DNA of 64,000 nt, taken from positions 1 through 64,000 of the forward strand of contig CAZTYP010000029.1 in the NCBI GenBank assembly GCA_964617555.1, written 5' to 3'. Source of the stretch: 1-14-2-50-31-20 sp964617555. GTDB taxonomy: Bacteria; Bacteroidota; Ignavibacteria; Ignavibacteriales; Melioribacteraceae. Below the pieces are notes generated by a model. It saw nothing but the letters and a program-made list of their open reading frames with translations. It was not told the DNA's origin and did not search any database. Positions 9,144-18,899 of this stretch are shown piece by piece. Numbering within the stretch: the stretch's first letter is position 1; each line of letters begins with the position of its first letter. The position numbers and the translations under genes are program-made.

Positions 9144-10411
9144 TATTTGTTTTTCTCCGGAATAAATAAAGTGTTGTAATTGGTTGTTATAAAATTAAAA
9201 ATTTTTTCGGCAATAATTTTATTTGCAACGGGGGAATAGTGCCGCTTCATAAAAAGTTTGTTAATGCCATATTTATCGGCATACTGTTTAAGTGAATCGT
9301 AAGGCTCAACAAATTTGTTTCCCTCTTTTAATTCGGAAAAAAGTTTATCATAAATGAACTTTTGATTGTACATAAATTTTAAAAATTTTCCCGTTAAAAA
9401 ATCTAAATCGTTTTTTACCGGTAAATGTACGGGAACAAAATATTTCCCTTCTGCGGTTACATCATTTTTAAATTGAGTAATTAATTTATATGTAATCTTA
9501 TAACTTTCGCTTTCAGGCTTATAATAATCTATTTCGTTAAAAATCTGTGAAAGGGCGGAAACAACAAAGGAAACGGTTTTGCTGTAATAAAAAATATTCG
9601 ACGAATAATTTTCGCGAGAATAAAACCCTTCGTAGTTTGCAAATTTCCAATTGTGAAAATTCCTAATAATATCAACGGTTTTTTCAATATGTTTTATGGG
9701 ATTACTGATTTTTACCAAAGCTCCCTTACGCAAAACAAAACGAGGTTTGGAATACGGGATTTTCGTAATAAAATAATAGAACGGTCTTAAAATATTTATA
9801 TGTCGTTTTACATTTTCAAATTGTACCCCCAGAATAATAATATCAGGATTGAATTTTTTCTTTGTTGATTGCCAGCGCAGATAAGCCTGGTCAATTCCGT
9901 ATCCGCTTACACCGAAGTTAATTACTTCAACATCAAAATTCTTTTTTGTAAAAAGATGTTGCAGATAATATCCGATTGTATTTTCAAAAGGGACTTCATC
10001 TCCGTGCGAATATGAATCCCCGAAAATTGCAATTCTTATTCTCTTTCCCTTTGCATATTCAATATTCGTTGTTTCACTGCGAATAGCATCTTTGTTATAA
10101 ATATAAATGTTGTTTTTCCCTTTATAGCAAGGGCTTGGTAACCATCCCAACAAAGTATCCGGCACAAGTCGAACGTTTTTAAATTTTCGAATTGGTTTTG
10201 TATTATAGATGCTGTCGGCAACTTTATGTTGCAAAAGTGCGTTTATCTTTTTTTCAGTTTCATGTATTGGAAGTTTGTACGGCTTTAAATGAATATAGTT
10301 TAAACTCATATTCCCGTCGGAATCTGTAACCGTTAAAAAAGAGATTGTGATTTCAACCATTGCAAATAACAGCAACAGAGTAAAAACCAATAGCAGTAAT
10401 TTTTGCTTCAT
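9143..10411 (-). CDS. SGNH/GDSL-type hydrolase-fold protein
   Basis: 422 residues. An N-terminal hydrophobic segment (about 5-27) anchors or exports it. The SGNH block I is GDSYSHGDE (131-139, Ser133 as nucleophile), with block II-like VINFGVSGYGIDQA following. At the C-terminus the block V histidine lies in KRHYSP, but the position two before it, normally Asp, is Lys. Such proteins commonly add or remove acyl groups on exported glycans. The missing Asp makes catalysis uncertain. Confidence 0.7.
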   Translation of the reverse strand: MKQKLLLLVFTLLLLFAMVEITISFLTVTDSDGNMSLNYIHLKPYKLPIHETEKKINALLQHKVADSIYNTKPIRKFKNVRLVPDTLLGWLPSPCYKGKNNIYIYNKDAIRSETTNIEYAKGKRIRIAIFGDSYSHGDEVPFENTIGYYLQHLFTKKNFDVEVINFGVSGYGIDQAYLRWQSTKKKFNPDIIILGVQFENVKRHINILRPFYYFITKIPYSKPRFVLRKGALVKISNPIKHIEKTVDIIRNFHNWKFANYEGFYSRENYSSNIFYYSKTVSFVVSALSQIFNEIDYYKPESESYKITYKLITQFKNDVTAEGKYFVPVHLPVKNDLDFLTGKFLKFMYNQKFIYDKLFSELKEGNKFVEPYDSLKQYADKYGINKLFMKRHYSPVANKIIAEKIFNFITTNYNTLFIPEKNK

Positions 10412-10544
10412 CGTTATTTAATATATTATTCTAAAGTAAGCGATTCAATTTGAAAGCGGATTTTGTTCGAAAACAATTTGAAATAAAAATCGTTATTTTC
10501 ATACCACTTAAATTTTAAATATCATACAAAGATAAAAAATAGTA

Positions 10545-11489
10545 TTGGAAAAATTAGTTAGAAAACGAATTGTTACCGTCGGTAAAATTTTTATCGGGAT
10601 AGGATTAATCATTTTTTTAACTTTTTATGTTAAGCCGGAAAAAATCTATTTAACATTTATTCGGGCAGATAAAGGATGGTTGATTGTTACTGTTTTATTA
10701 TTGCCGTTAAATTTGTTTCTCCAATTTTTAAAATGGAAATTACTTTCGGATGAATATTTCAGTATTAATAATAACAAGGCAACGTTGCTTTCTCTTTTTT
10801 ACGGAATAAGCGGGGGTATTTTTACCCCTATGAAATCGGGAGAATATTTTGCACGCGCTTTGCCCTATCCTAAAGTAAAAATGCTGGATGTTATTCTTGC
10901 AACGGTTGTCGATAAATTAGTTCCCGTCCTGTTTGTTTTATTAATAGGCGGAATGTTTTTTATTATTTATCTGAAAAGTTTATTTGAACTTTCGGTTTTT
11001 GCAACGGTTTTGTTTATTGTTGCGTATAAAATTATACTTTTATTGATTCTTTTTCTGTTGCTCGGTAACGGTAAATTTTCTGCAAAGTTAAAAACTCAAT
11101 TAAAAACCAAAAAATATTTTGCACGGATATTTGAAAGAGTAAGTTTCTTAAAGAAAATATCTCCTGAAATATTCGGCAAAATTATTATAATCTCTTTTTT
11201 GTATCATTTAACATTTACTTTACAGATGAGTTTTTTGCTTATTGCTTACAGCGGAGTTTTCAATTTGCCGTTATTTTTCTTTGCAGCCAACTTGATAATT
11301 TTTGCACAGATTGTAATTCCTCCCGTAGCTTTCGGAGAAATAGGTGTGCGGGAAGGAACCGCAGTATATTTGTTGCATAATCTCGGATTTTCCGCTGCCG
11401 TAGGTTTTAATGCGGCAATAAGTTTGTTTGCAATCAACTTATTATTTCCTTCGGTTGTCGGATTAGTGTTATTATTAAAACGAGGATAA
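10545..11489 (+). CDS. Lysylphosphatidylglycerol synthase TM-region (UPF0104) family membrane protein
   Basis: A 314-residue polytopic protein with about eight hydrophobic segments, starting at TTG 10545. The pattern FLQFLKWKLL, GISGGIFTPMKSGEYFAR and PPVAFGEIGVREG matches the flippase-like transmembrane half of MprF/AglD-type proteins without the catalytic transferase domain. Such stand-alone domains are thought to translocate lipids or lipid-linked sugars. It is followed 1 nt later by a GT2 gene, which suggests a joint role in a lipid-linked glycan. Confidence 0.75.
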   Translation: MEKLVRKRIVTVGKIFIGIGLIIFLTFYVKPEKIYLTFIRADKGWLIVTVLLLPLNLFLQFLKWKLLSDEYFSINNNKATLLSLFYGISGGIFTPMKSGEYFARALPYPKVKMLDVILATVVDKLVPVLFVLLIGGMFFIIYLKSLFELSVFATVLFIVAYKIILLLILFLLLGNGKFSAKLKTQLKTKKYFARIFERVSFLKKISPEIFGKIIIISFLYHLTFTLQMSFLLIAYSGVFNLPLFFFAANLIIFAQIVIPPVAFGEIGVREGTAVYLLHNLGFSAAVGFNAAISLFAINLLFPSVVGLVLLLKRG

Positions 11490-11490
11490 T

Positions 11491-12624
11491 TTGTTAAATC
11501 TTTTTTTATTACTATTTATCGGGTTACTCGGGTTCTATTATTGGTTTATAAAAAAGATTAGAACCGGTTTGAGTAAATTGGATTATTATAAAACCCGATA
11601 CGGAGGAGAGGAATTTATCAGCGTTGTAATACCTTATAGGAACGAAACGGAAAACATTGTGGATAATCTCAAAAGTTTGGAGTCCCAAAGTTTTCCCGAA
11701 AACAAATATGAAGTAATTTATGTTGATGATTTTTCTGAGGATGATTCCGCAATAAAACTTCGAAATGCCGTAACAAAAAAGAATGTTAAATTATATTCCG
11801 TGAAAAATTCCGGCTTGAAAAAAGCACATAAAAAGCATGCAATAGAATATGCTCTTACTAAGGCAAAAGGAAGCATTATCCTCTATACGGATGCCGATTG
11901 CATTGTTCCACCGGATTGGATTTCTGCAATGGTAGCCGGCTTTGAAGAAAATACGGCTTTAATTTCCGGACCTGTAAAATTTAAAAGTTCAGAAACACTT
12001 TTTGATAAATTGCAAGCACTGGAATTTGCCGGGCTAATTATTGCCGGTGCGGGACTAATTGCAAACAAAACACCAATGATTGCGAGTTCGGCTAACCTTG
12101 CTTTCAGAAAAAAAGTGTTTGATGAAGTTGGCGGGTACAGAAATTTAATGAATTTATCTTCCGGCGATGATGAATTACTTATGCAAAAAATTGCGTATGA
12201 TACGGATTACGAAGTTAAATTTTGTTTTGATAGTGATGCAGTGGTTGTTACAAAACCCAATGATAGTGTCGGGGAATTTAGTCAGCAACGAAAACGTTGG
12301 GCAAGTAAAGGATTTTATTATCAAAACAAAAAAATAATTTTTCAACTCGTTTTTATTTTTTTCTTTTATCTCGGTCTTATAATACAGCCGATACTTGGTG
12401 TGTTTTGGTCTCCAAAATTTTTACCGGTTCTTGCGGTTTCATTTTCGGTTAAAATTATTATTGAATATTCCGTTTTGAAAAAAGGAGAGGGGATTATTCT
12501 CGATAAAATTTATTTCCCGTTGTTTCTGTTGGCGGAAATTTTGCATATCCCTTATATAATTTATGCATCGATTTCAGGATTATTCGGTAACTTTTCATGG
12601 AAAGGTAGGGAATTAGAGCGATAA
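11491..12624 (+). CDS. Glycosyltransferase family 2 protein (membrane-associated)
   Basis: A 377-residue GT2. An N-terminal hydrophobic segment precedes the GT-A domain with SVVIPYRNE (about 45-53), VIYVDDFSEDDS, LYTDADC as the DxD metal site, SSANLAFRK and a QQRKRWASKG acceptor motif near residue 270, followed by C-terminal membrane segments. The TTG start at 11491 is 1 nt after the previous stop. It is similar in layout to the GT2 at 13255, and the two flank a deacetylase. Product unknown. Confidence 0.85.
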   Translation: MLNLFLLLFIGLLGFYYWFIKKIRTGLSKLDYYKTRYGGEEFISVVIPYRNETENIVDNLKSLESQSFPENKYEVIYVDDFSEDDSAIKLRNAVTKKNVKLYSVKNSGLKKAHKKHAIEYALTKAKGSIILYTDADCIVPPDWISAMVAGFEENTALISGPVKFKSSETLFDKLQALEFAGLIIAGAGLIANKTPMIASSANLAFRKKVFDEVGGYRNLMNLSSGDDELLMQKIAYDTDYEVKFCFDSDAVVVTKPNDSVGEFSQQRKRWASKGFYYQNKKIIFQLVFIFFFYLGLIIQPILGVFWSPKFLPVLAVSFSVKIIIEYSVLKKGEGIILDKIYFPLFLLAEILHIPYIIYASISGLFGNFSWKGRELER

Positions 12625-12625
12625 G

Positions 12626-13267
12626 ATGCAAAGGAAAAAAATTAAATATGTTCCGCCCGTGCTATTTCGTAAACTGTTTCCCACAACAATATGGAACGCC
12701 AAAACCGATAAAATACTTCTAACCTTTGATGACGGACCTAACGAGGTTACAACTCCGCTGATATTGGCGGCATTAAAAAAACATTCCGTAAAAGGAGTTT
12801 TTTTCTGCGTGGGAGAAAACATTTTACGATACCCCGAAATTACAAAAGAAATAATCAAACAAGGACATATGCTTGCAAATCATACAATGACCCATAGAAA
12901 AATTTTTCTTTTTAATGATGAAGCGGAAAACGATATTGCCCTTTGTTCACAAGCAATTAAAGATATTACGGGTACATTGCCTCGTTATTTTAGAGCACCA
13001 TACGGACGAATAGGTCTCAGAACGGAAAAATTATTGAATCGTCAAAGTTTGATAAACGTAATGTGGAGCTTAATCCCATACGATTACAAAAATGATTTTA
13101 ATATTATTAGTTTTGCAGTTAGTAATTATTTAACAAATAATTCAATAGTGGTATTGCACGATAATGTAAAATCAAAAACGATTATTAAAAAGGCGATTGA
13201 TTATATAATTCAAGTAAGTGAACAAAAGGGATTTACAATAGGAGAGCCGAACGAATGTTTGAAATAA
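12626..13267 (+). CDS. Polysaccharide deacetylase (NodB domain, carbohydrate esterase 4)
   Basis: 213 residues with the full NodB signature: LTFDDGPNE (about 32-40, the metal-binding Asp pair), VKGVFFCVGEN, GHMLANHTMTHR (the two metal His), FRAPYGR and a C-terminal IVVLHDN. It predicts hydrolysis of N-acetyl groups of N-acetylglucosamine units in peptidoglycan or an exopolysaccharide. No cleavable signal peptide is evident. The gene overlaps the next GT2 by 13 nt, a strong sign of coupled translation. Confidence 0.85.
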   Translation: MQRKKIKYVPPVLFRKLFPTTIWNAKTDKILLTFDDGPNEVTTPLILAALKKHSVKGVFFCVGENILRYPEITKEIIKQGHMLANHTMTHRKIFLFNDEAENDIALCSQAIKDITGTLPRYFRAPYGRIGLRTEKLLNRQSLINVMWSLIPYDYKNDFNIISFAVSNYLTNNSIVVLHDNVKSKTIIKKAIDYIIQVSEQKGFTIGEPNECLK

Positions 13268-14355
13268 TCTTTCTTGTGATACTTTCTTTATATTTTGTTT
13301 TTACTGTTGCCGTAATAATAGGTGCTGCAAAAACTTTTCCTAAAAAGGGGGAAAACAATTTGCCCTCTGTCTCCGTTATTGTTGCTGCACGAAACGAAGA
13401 AAAAAATATTGTCGAAACTCTTAAGTCCCTCGATAAATTGGATTTTCCCGAAAACAAACTTGAAATAATTATTGTTGATGATAACTCTACCGATAATACC
13501 GGTAAAATAATAGACGAGTTTATTTCAGGAAAAAGTAAGTTTAAAAAAATCATATCAATTAAGGGAAAAAAAGGATTAAAAGGGAAAACCTTAGCCATTG
13601 CTAACGGAATTGAGCATGCAACTAATGAAATAATATTAACCACGGATGCAGATTGTGTGGTCTCGTCTTTGTGGGCTAAGCGATTGGCTTCCTATTATTT
13701 TGATGAAAAAGTTGCAATGGTAAACGGCATAACCAATCAGTTTGACGATACACTTTTTTCGGGAATGCAATCGGCAGATTTTATCTATTTGCTCACAACG
13801 GCAAGCGGTACAATAAACATGGGCTTGCCTATGAGTTGCATCGGTAATAATATGTCTTATCGTAAATCTGTTTACGAAGAGATAGGAGGATATGAAAATC
13901 TTGATTTTTCCGTAACGGAAGATTTTAAATTATTGATGGCTATTAACAAATTAAAAAAATATAAAATTATTTATCCAATCGATAAAGATAGTCTGGTTAC
14001 CTCCAAAGCATGCGTTTCTTTGCGAGAATTGTATCATCAAAAAAAACGTTGGGCAGTTGGCGGCTTGGATAGCGAGCCTGCCGGAGCTGTTCTTATTGCC
14101 ACTGCTTTCTTTACAAATTTAATGATGCTCCTTTCGCCTTTCTTTTTCTCAAAATCGGTCTTCACGCTCTTTCTTTTTAAAATTATTATTGATTATTTTT
14201 TCATTACTCCCGTATATCAAAAATTAGGATTGAAACTACAACTAAAACACTTCCTTCTATTTGAACTTTATTATATAATTTATGTTGTTGCAATGCCCGT
14301 AATACTCCTTTTTAATCGAAAAGTAAAATGGAAAGGAAGAGAATATGCAAAATAA
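13255..14355 (+). CDS. Glycosyltransferase family 2 protein (membrane-associated)
   Basis: 366 residues with one N-terminal membrane segment, a GT-A domain (VSVIVAARNEEKN, IIIVDDNSTDNT, LTTDADC, CIGNNMSYRKS, HQKKRWAVGG) and C-terminal hydrophobic segments. The layout parallels the gene at 11491. With the deacetylase between them it may build and modify an exported or lipid-linked sugar. It overlaps the site-2 protease gene by 11 nt. Confidence 0.85.
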   Translation: MFEIIFLVILSLYFVFTVAVIIGAAKTFPKKGENNLPSVSVIVAARNEEKNIVETLKSLDKLDFPENKLEIIIVDDNSTDNTGKIIDEFISGKSKFKKIISIKGKKGLKGKTLAIANGIEHATNEIILTTDADCVVSSLWAKRLASYYFDEKVAMVNGITNQFDDTLFSGMQSADFIYLLTTASGTINMGLPMSCIGNNMSYRKSVYEEIGGYENLDFSVTEDFKLLMAINKLKKYKIIYPIDKDSLVTSKACVSLRELYHQKKRWAVGGLDSEPAGAVLIATAFFTNLMMLLSPFFFSKSVFTLFLFKIIIDYFFITPVYQKLGLKLQLKHFLLFELYYIIYVVAMPVILLFNRKVKWKGREYAK

Positions 14356-15298
14356 AAAACATTCCCCCTTTCTTCATGTTTTGCTTTTTTTTGTTACGGT
14401 AGCAACTACGTTAATTGCCGGAGCGGAATGGATAACCGGTAAACCCGGTCCGTTTGATATTTCGGAGTTGAAAGTGGCACTTCCCTATACCGTTTCAATC
14501 CTTTTTATTCTCGGTGTTCACGAGTTCGGTCATTATTTTGCAGCACGTTTTCACAAGGTAGATGTAACGTTGCCCTACTTTATCCCTTTCCCGCCTCTTG
14601 CCGGGTTTCTTAATTTCGGAACAATGGGTGCTGTAATCAAAACACGTTCGTCTGTTGTTTCAAACAAAGTTATGTTCGATATTGGTGTTGCCGGACCTAT
14701 TGCAGGATTTTTTGCAGCTTTAATTGTATTAATTTACGGTTATCTGAATTTACCCGATGTTAATTATTTACTTGCAATACATCCCGATTATTTTTCTCCG
14801 GATTATGGTCATGATGCAATTGTGCTAAAGTTCGGAAGTTCATTGTTGTTCGAATTTTTTAATTATATTTTTAACACTCCGGATAATTTTATACCCCCCA
14901 TGACGGAAATTTATCACTATCCCTACTTAATTGCCGGATGGTTCGGTTTGTTTGTTACATCCATGAATATGATTCCCGTAGGGCAACTTGACGGCGGGCA
15001 TGTTGTTTTCGGGATGTTCGGAGAAAAGAAACACGAAATAATTGCTTCAATTTTTATGATTATTCTTTTAATCTTCGGGTTTACCGGTACGTTGGACGCA
15101 TTGTTGGGCTTAGGCCTTAATTTCGGGTGGACAGGCTGGTTGTTTTGGGCATTACTATTAAAATTTGTAATTAAGATAAAGCATCCGCCGGTTTACATTA
15201 CGCAACCGTTGAGTAAAACCAGAATGCTGTTCGGGTATTTTAGTCTTTTTATTTTATTTGTTACATTTTCTCCTTCGCCCTTTATTATTCAATTTTAA
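14345..15298 (+). CDS. Site-2 protease family (M50) membrane zinc metalloprotease
   Basis: A 317-residue polytopic protein with the zinc motif HEFGH at 59-63 inside a hydrophobic segment and the second motif NMIPVGQLDGGH ending near residue 219, supplying the third ligand Asp. These enzymes cut substrate proteins within the membrane, often anti-sigma factors. No PDZ domain is visible. Overlap with the GT2 gene is unusual for a protease and may be only transcriptional convenience. Confidence 0.85.
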   Translation: MQNKKHSPFLHVLLFFVTVATTLIAGAEWITGKPGPFDISELKVALPYTVSILFILGVHEFGHYFAARFHKVDVTLPYFIPFPPLAGFLNFGTMGAVIKTRSSVVSNKVMFDIGVAGPIAGFFAALIVLIYGYLNLPDVNYLLAIHPDYFSPDYGHDAIVLKFGSSLLFEFFNYIFNTPDNFIPPMTEIYHYPYLIAGWFGLFVTSMNMIPVGQLDGGHVVFGMFGEKKHEIIASIFMIILLIFGFTGTLDALLGLGLNFGWTGWLFWALLLKFVIKIKHPPVYITQPLSKTRMLFGYFSLFILFVTFSPSPFIIQF

Positions 15299-15313
15299 TA
15301 AAATATTTATCAC

Positions 15314-15344
15314 TTGACAATAGAAATTCAAGTATTTAACTTTT
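15314..15344 (+). promoter_or_regulatory. Candidate Bacteroidota-type promoter
   Basis: TTG at 15314-15316, a 20-nt spacer and TAACTTTT at 15337-15344 fit the TTTG-N20-TAnnTTTG pattern with a final mismatch. It would give a leader of about 170 nt for the lipoprotein gene at 15525. The rest of the gap (15345-15524) is AT-rich with no other recognised element. Confidence 0.4.
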
Positions 15345-15524
15345 ACAATCTAAAAAAAAAGGAAATGCTTTATAGAAAAAATTGCTACCATTATTATTTT
15401 TTTTGATTTTATTTATACAATTTAATATGATTTTCGCAGAGCGATTTTTCTAAAAGATATTTTCTGTTTTTCCCTTTCCTTAGAATAATTACCTCTGTAA
15501 TATTTTTAATTAACAGGTAAATCT

Positions 15525-16316
15525 ATGTATAAACTATTACCAATTTGGGCTTTAGCCGTTTTATTTTTTGCTTGCGATAGCATTGAAGACGGTGTAATAG
15601 ATCCGTACAATACCGAGTATAGCAAAGTTACAATTGATGCTCCTACCGAAATAAAATATGTTGATGAAACTACGGAATTAAATACCTCGGTAACATTTTC
15701 GGAAAAAGGAAAAATTTCGGCCGTATGGATTAAAGTTGCATCGGTTGACGGAAGTTATGTTATTACGTATCACACGGATATGAAAAATTTAAACGGCAAT
15801 AAATATTACGCTTCCGTAAAGATGAAACCCGATATGCCGAGTTTGGCATATGCAATAGATTATTATTTTTCAACGGAAATACAACAAGGTAAAAAAATAG
15901 CTTCCTATATTTTTAATTACGATAATTCGCAAAACAACGTTCCTCCCGAAATATCTAATCCGCTCTTTTACTATACTAATTCCGTACCGGCGTTGTTGGA
16001 TACAATTAAAAATGAAAAAGAATTTTTGTTAACGCTTAATGTAAAAGATGATAACGGGTTGGCGGATATAGATTCTGTTTATACTGATTTATATAATTAT
16101 CAAGATACCAACAATGTAAAAGTTACCAGAATAGAACTGTTTGATGACGGCAAAATTGATGAAAGCGGAGATAAAATTGCCGGCGACGGAATTTATACGC
16201 GTAAAGGATATTTCCCTGCTTACTCTGTCGGTAAACGGAAATATTTGTTTGTTGCAAAAGATAGAGCCGGATTAATAAGTAATACCTTAACTCATAATTT
16301 TGTGGTGATTAGATGA
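15525..16316 (+). CDS. Lipoprotein of unknown function with Ig-like folds
   Basis: 263 residues. The lipoprotein signal ends in LFFAC (lipid-modified Cys17). The mature protein shows two beta-rich segments: an early one beginning VTIDAPTEIKYVD, and a C-terminal one with DDGKIDESGDKIAGDGIYTR-type text, typical of calcium-binding 'choice-of-anchor' or macroglobulin-like repeats in FCB surface proteins. It overlaps the beta-propeller gene by 4 nt and is the first gene of the type IX-linked cluster. It is probably an envelope partner of the proteins that follow. Confidence 0.65.
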   Translation: MYKLLPIWALAVLFFACDSIEDGVIDPYNTEYSKVTIDAPTEIKYVDETTELNTSVTFSEKGKISAVWIKVASVDGSYVITYHTDMKNLNGNKYYASVKMKPDMPSLAYAIDYYFSTEIQQGKKIASYIFNYDNSQNNVPPEISNPLFYYTNSVPALLDTIKNEKEFLLTLNVKDDNGLADIDSVYTDLYNYQDTNNVKVTRIELFDDGKIDESGDKIAGDGIYTRKGYFPAYSVGKRKYLFVAKDRAGLISNTLTHNFVVIR

Positions 16317-17881
16317 TATATAAAATATTAATATTTGTTGTTTTTTCTTCTGTGTTGTTCGGACAGTACAATCCCTATACTTATAGTTTGGAAGAAAAAG
16401 AGATTGCAAAAATAAGTAGCATTACACCGGCAAGTAATTCCATACAAGATATTATTGTTGATAATAATTTGATTATTCTCGGAACATCAAGAGGTATAAG
16501 CATTTCCGAAAATAATGGTGAAGATTGGATAAATTTTTATAACACGGCTCCTTTCGGTACTGACGGAACAACGGCAATAGGTTATAATAACGGTGTAATT
16601 TGGGCAGCAACCGGACGAACAACACAAGTTGAAGGCGGAAGTTATTTGCCCGAAGGCACCGGACTGAAATATTCTGTTGATAACGGAACAACATGGACAT
16701 CAATCATGCAACCCCTTGATGATGAAGGAGATTCGCTAATTACATACGGAATAAACACAATACGTGCATTGCCTGTTACCGTTGCAATAAGTAATATTAC
16801 TTACGATATTGCATTTACAAAAAACACAGTTTGGATTGCCTCTTTTGCCGGTGGCTTGCGCAAATCAACAGATATGGGCAAAACTTGGCAAAGAGTTGTT
16901 TTGCCTCCGGATACCCTTAATTCTATTAGTCCTAACGATACTCTTGATTTTTCTTTACAGCCGGTTGCCGGAAAGTTCGGCCCCGAATCTTGGCTTAATC
17001 ATAGAGTCTTTTCCGTGCTTGGCGTTGATGACTCAACTATTTATGTTGGTACTGCCGGCGGAATAAATAAATCTACCGATAATGGTGTAAGTTGGGTTAA
17101 ATATTCTCATCAAAATCAAACCAATCCCATAAGCGGAAATTTTGTTGTGGCATTGGGTAAAGATAATTCCAACGGCTCTGTTTGGGCTGCAACGTGGAAA
17201 GCTGAAGACCTTAATGAATTTTGGGCTGTTAGTTTTACCGAGGATTGCGGCAACAATTGGAAGGTTACTCTTCCCGACGAGCACGCACATAATTTCGGAT
17301 TTAAATATTTGGATAACGGCGGTTCGCATGTTTTTGTTCCTACTGATCACGGAATTTTTCGTTCCGCCGATAAAGGGATAAGTTGGCAACAACCCACCGA
17401 AATAAAGGATAATATTACAAACATCTCAATTGGAACTAATATCTATTATGCGATGACGGCTGAAAAAATTTCCGTAAGCGATTATTATATTTGGATTGGC
17501 TCTAATAACGGGTTAGCAAGGTTAACGGAAGGAAGCAATGATTATTGGACGGGAGAATGGAAGGTATATCTTGCGTCAGATGATATTGAAAACAACGAAA
17601 CGTATGCTTTTCCTAATCCTTTTTCTCCTTCTCAAGAAAAAATAAAAATAAAATATACGGTCCCGGACGATACCGAGGTAACAATACGAATAATGAATTT
17701 TGATATGCAACTTGTAAGGGTACTCATACAAAATGCCGGACGTGGAATTGGCGACCATTTGGAATATTGGGACGGTAGAGATGAAATAGGGGAGATTGTT
17801 AAAAACGGTGTCTATTTTTATAGAATTGATGCAACCGTATTTAAGGAACCGCTTTTCGGTAAAATTATGGTGTTAAGATGA
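16313..17881 (+). CDS. Secreted Asp-box beta-propeller with type IX-like C-terminal domain
   Basis: 522 residues with a signal peptide ending near LFGQ. At least five Asp-box (BNR-like) motifs of the form S-x-D-x-G-x-x-W are visible (for example SVDNGTTW, STDMGKTW, STDNGVSW, SADKGISW), defining a beta-propeller over about 40-420. The end has the FlgD/Por-secretion-like domain beginning AFPNPFSPSQ and closing with NGVYFYRID and KIMVLR. This points to export through the type IX system and surface display. It overlaps the PorV-family gene by 4 nt. Confidence 0.75.
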   Translation: MIYKILIFVVFSSVLFGQYNPYTYSLEEKEIAKISSITPASNSIQDIIVDNNLIILGTSRGISISENNGEDWINFYNTAPFGTDGTTAIGYNNGVIWAATGRTTQVEGGSYLPEGTGLKYSVDNGTTWTSIMQPLDDEGDSLITYGINTIRALPVTVAISNITYDIAFTKNTVWIASFAGGLRKSTDMGKTWQRVVLPPDTLNSISPNDTLDFSLQPVAGKFGPESWLNHRVFSVLGVDDSTIYVGTAGGINKSTDNGVSWVKYSHQNQTNPISGNFVVALGKDNSNGSVWAATWKAEDLNEFWAVSFTEDCGNNWKVTLPDEHAHNFGFKYLDNGGSHVFVPTDHGIFRSADKGISWQQPTEIKDNITNISIGTNIYYAMTAEKISVSDYYIWIGSNNGLARLTEGSNDYWTGEWKVYLASDDIENNETYAFPNPFSPSQEKIKIKYTVPDDTEVTIRIMNFDMQLVRVLIQNAGRGIGDHLEYWDGRDEIGEIVKNGVYFYRIDATVFKEPLFGKIMVLR

Positions 17882-18879
17882 TGAGAAAAAATATATTTGT
17901 TGCGCTTCTGTTTTTTACTACGGCTCTTCTTGCCCAATCAGTTCAATATACGGAAATGGCAAATATGCCCGGAGCTTTTGCCAGAACGGGTTTCGGAGCA
18001 AGAGGAATGGGAATGGGGAATGCACTTTCATCTGTAATTAATGGTGAAATGGCAACTTATTATAATCCGGCTCTTTCTGTCTATCAAACCGGTAATTCAT
18101 TTCAAACGTCCTATTCCGTTTTGTCTTTGGACAGAAATCTTAACTTTCTAAGTTATACTCGTAAGTTCGTTCTAAAGAAAAAGAAAAATAAGTTCTCAGG
18201 TAAAAAAAGAATTGCCGGAATTAGTGTGGGAATAATAAATTCTGGGGTTTCTAATTTTGCGGAACGTGATAACCAAGGAAATGTTACAGGTAAGTTAAAA
18301 CCTACCGAAAATCAATTTTATCTCTCTTTGGCAAATCAGTTCTCCGAAAAATTATCGATAGGGTTTTCCGCCAAATTATATTATTCAAAATTGTACGACA
18401 AAGTTTCAACAACCACTTTCGGCATTGATGTAGGTATTCTTTACCGTGTTGTTACCAACATAGCGCTTTCTGCCGTGGTAACGGATTTACTCAGTAAATA
18501 TGAATGGGATACAACACCGTTATACGGACAAGACGGCATAAACGGTATTGATGATAAATTTCCTCTCCTTATTAAATTCGGAGCATCTTATTTTTTACCT
18601 GATAAAAACTTAACTGCCTCGGTTGAATTTGAACATAGCAATGTTGGTAATAATTATCTTCGTTTTGGTTTGGAATATGGAATTTATAAAGGCTTCTTTA
18701 TTCGCGGAGGAATTGATAAATTTGATTTGAGCAATATATTCGTTCCTACTAGACCCGCATTTGGCTTTTCTTATTTACACGATTTTACATCACTTATTAT
18801 GGGGGTAAATTATGCTTATGTCCTTGAGCCCTATTCGTCTTTTGACAAGCATATTATCGGAATAGATATTAATTTTTAA
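17878..18879 (+). CDS. PorV/PorQ family outer-membrane protein
   Basis: 333 residues with a signal peptide ending near LLAQS, then the family start GAFARTGFGARGMGMGNALSS and a YYNPAL motif, as in PorV-like and FadL-like barrels. The C-terminus ends in HIIGIDINF, an outer-membrane insertion pattern. PorV shuttles type IX cargo to the attachment complex in Porphyromonas; whether this paralogue does so is inferred. It directly follows a likely type IX cargo gene. Confidence 0.75.
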   Translation: MMRKNIFVALLFFTTALLAQSVQYTEMANMPGAFARTGFGARGMGMGNALSSVINGEMATYYNPALSVYQTGNSFQTSYSVLSLDRNLNFLSYTRKFVLKKKKNKFSGKKRIAGISVGIINSGVSNFAERDNQGNVTGKLKPTENQFYLSLANQFSEKLSIGFSAKLYYSKLYDKVSTTTFGIDVGILYRVVTNIALSAVVTDLLSKYEWDTTPLYGQDGINGIDDKFPLLIKFGASYFLPDKNLTASVEFEHSNVGNNYLRFGLEYGIYKGFFIRGGIDKFDLSNIFVPTRPAFGFSYLHDFTSLIMGVNYAYVLEPYSSFDKHIIGIDINF

Positions 18880-18899
18880 TTGAAAATTTTAGGAATTTT

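Noticed and set aside
10527..10534. Promoter for the SGNH gene on the minus strand (TATCTTTG)
   Set aside because: The -7 match is good but there is no TTTG 20 nt upstream and the leader would be over 100 nt; not convincing.
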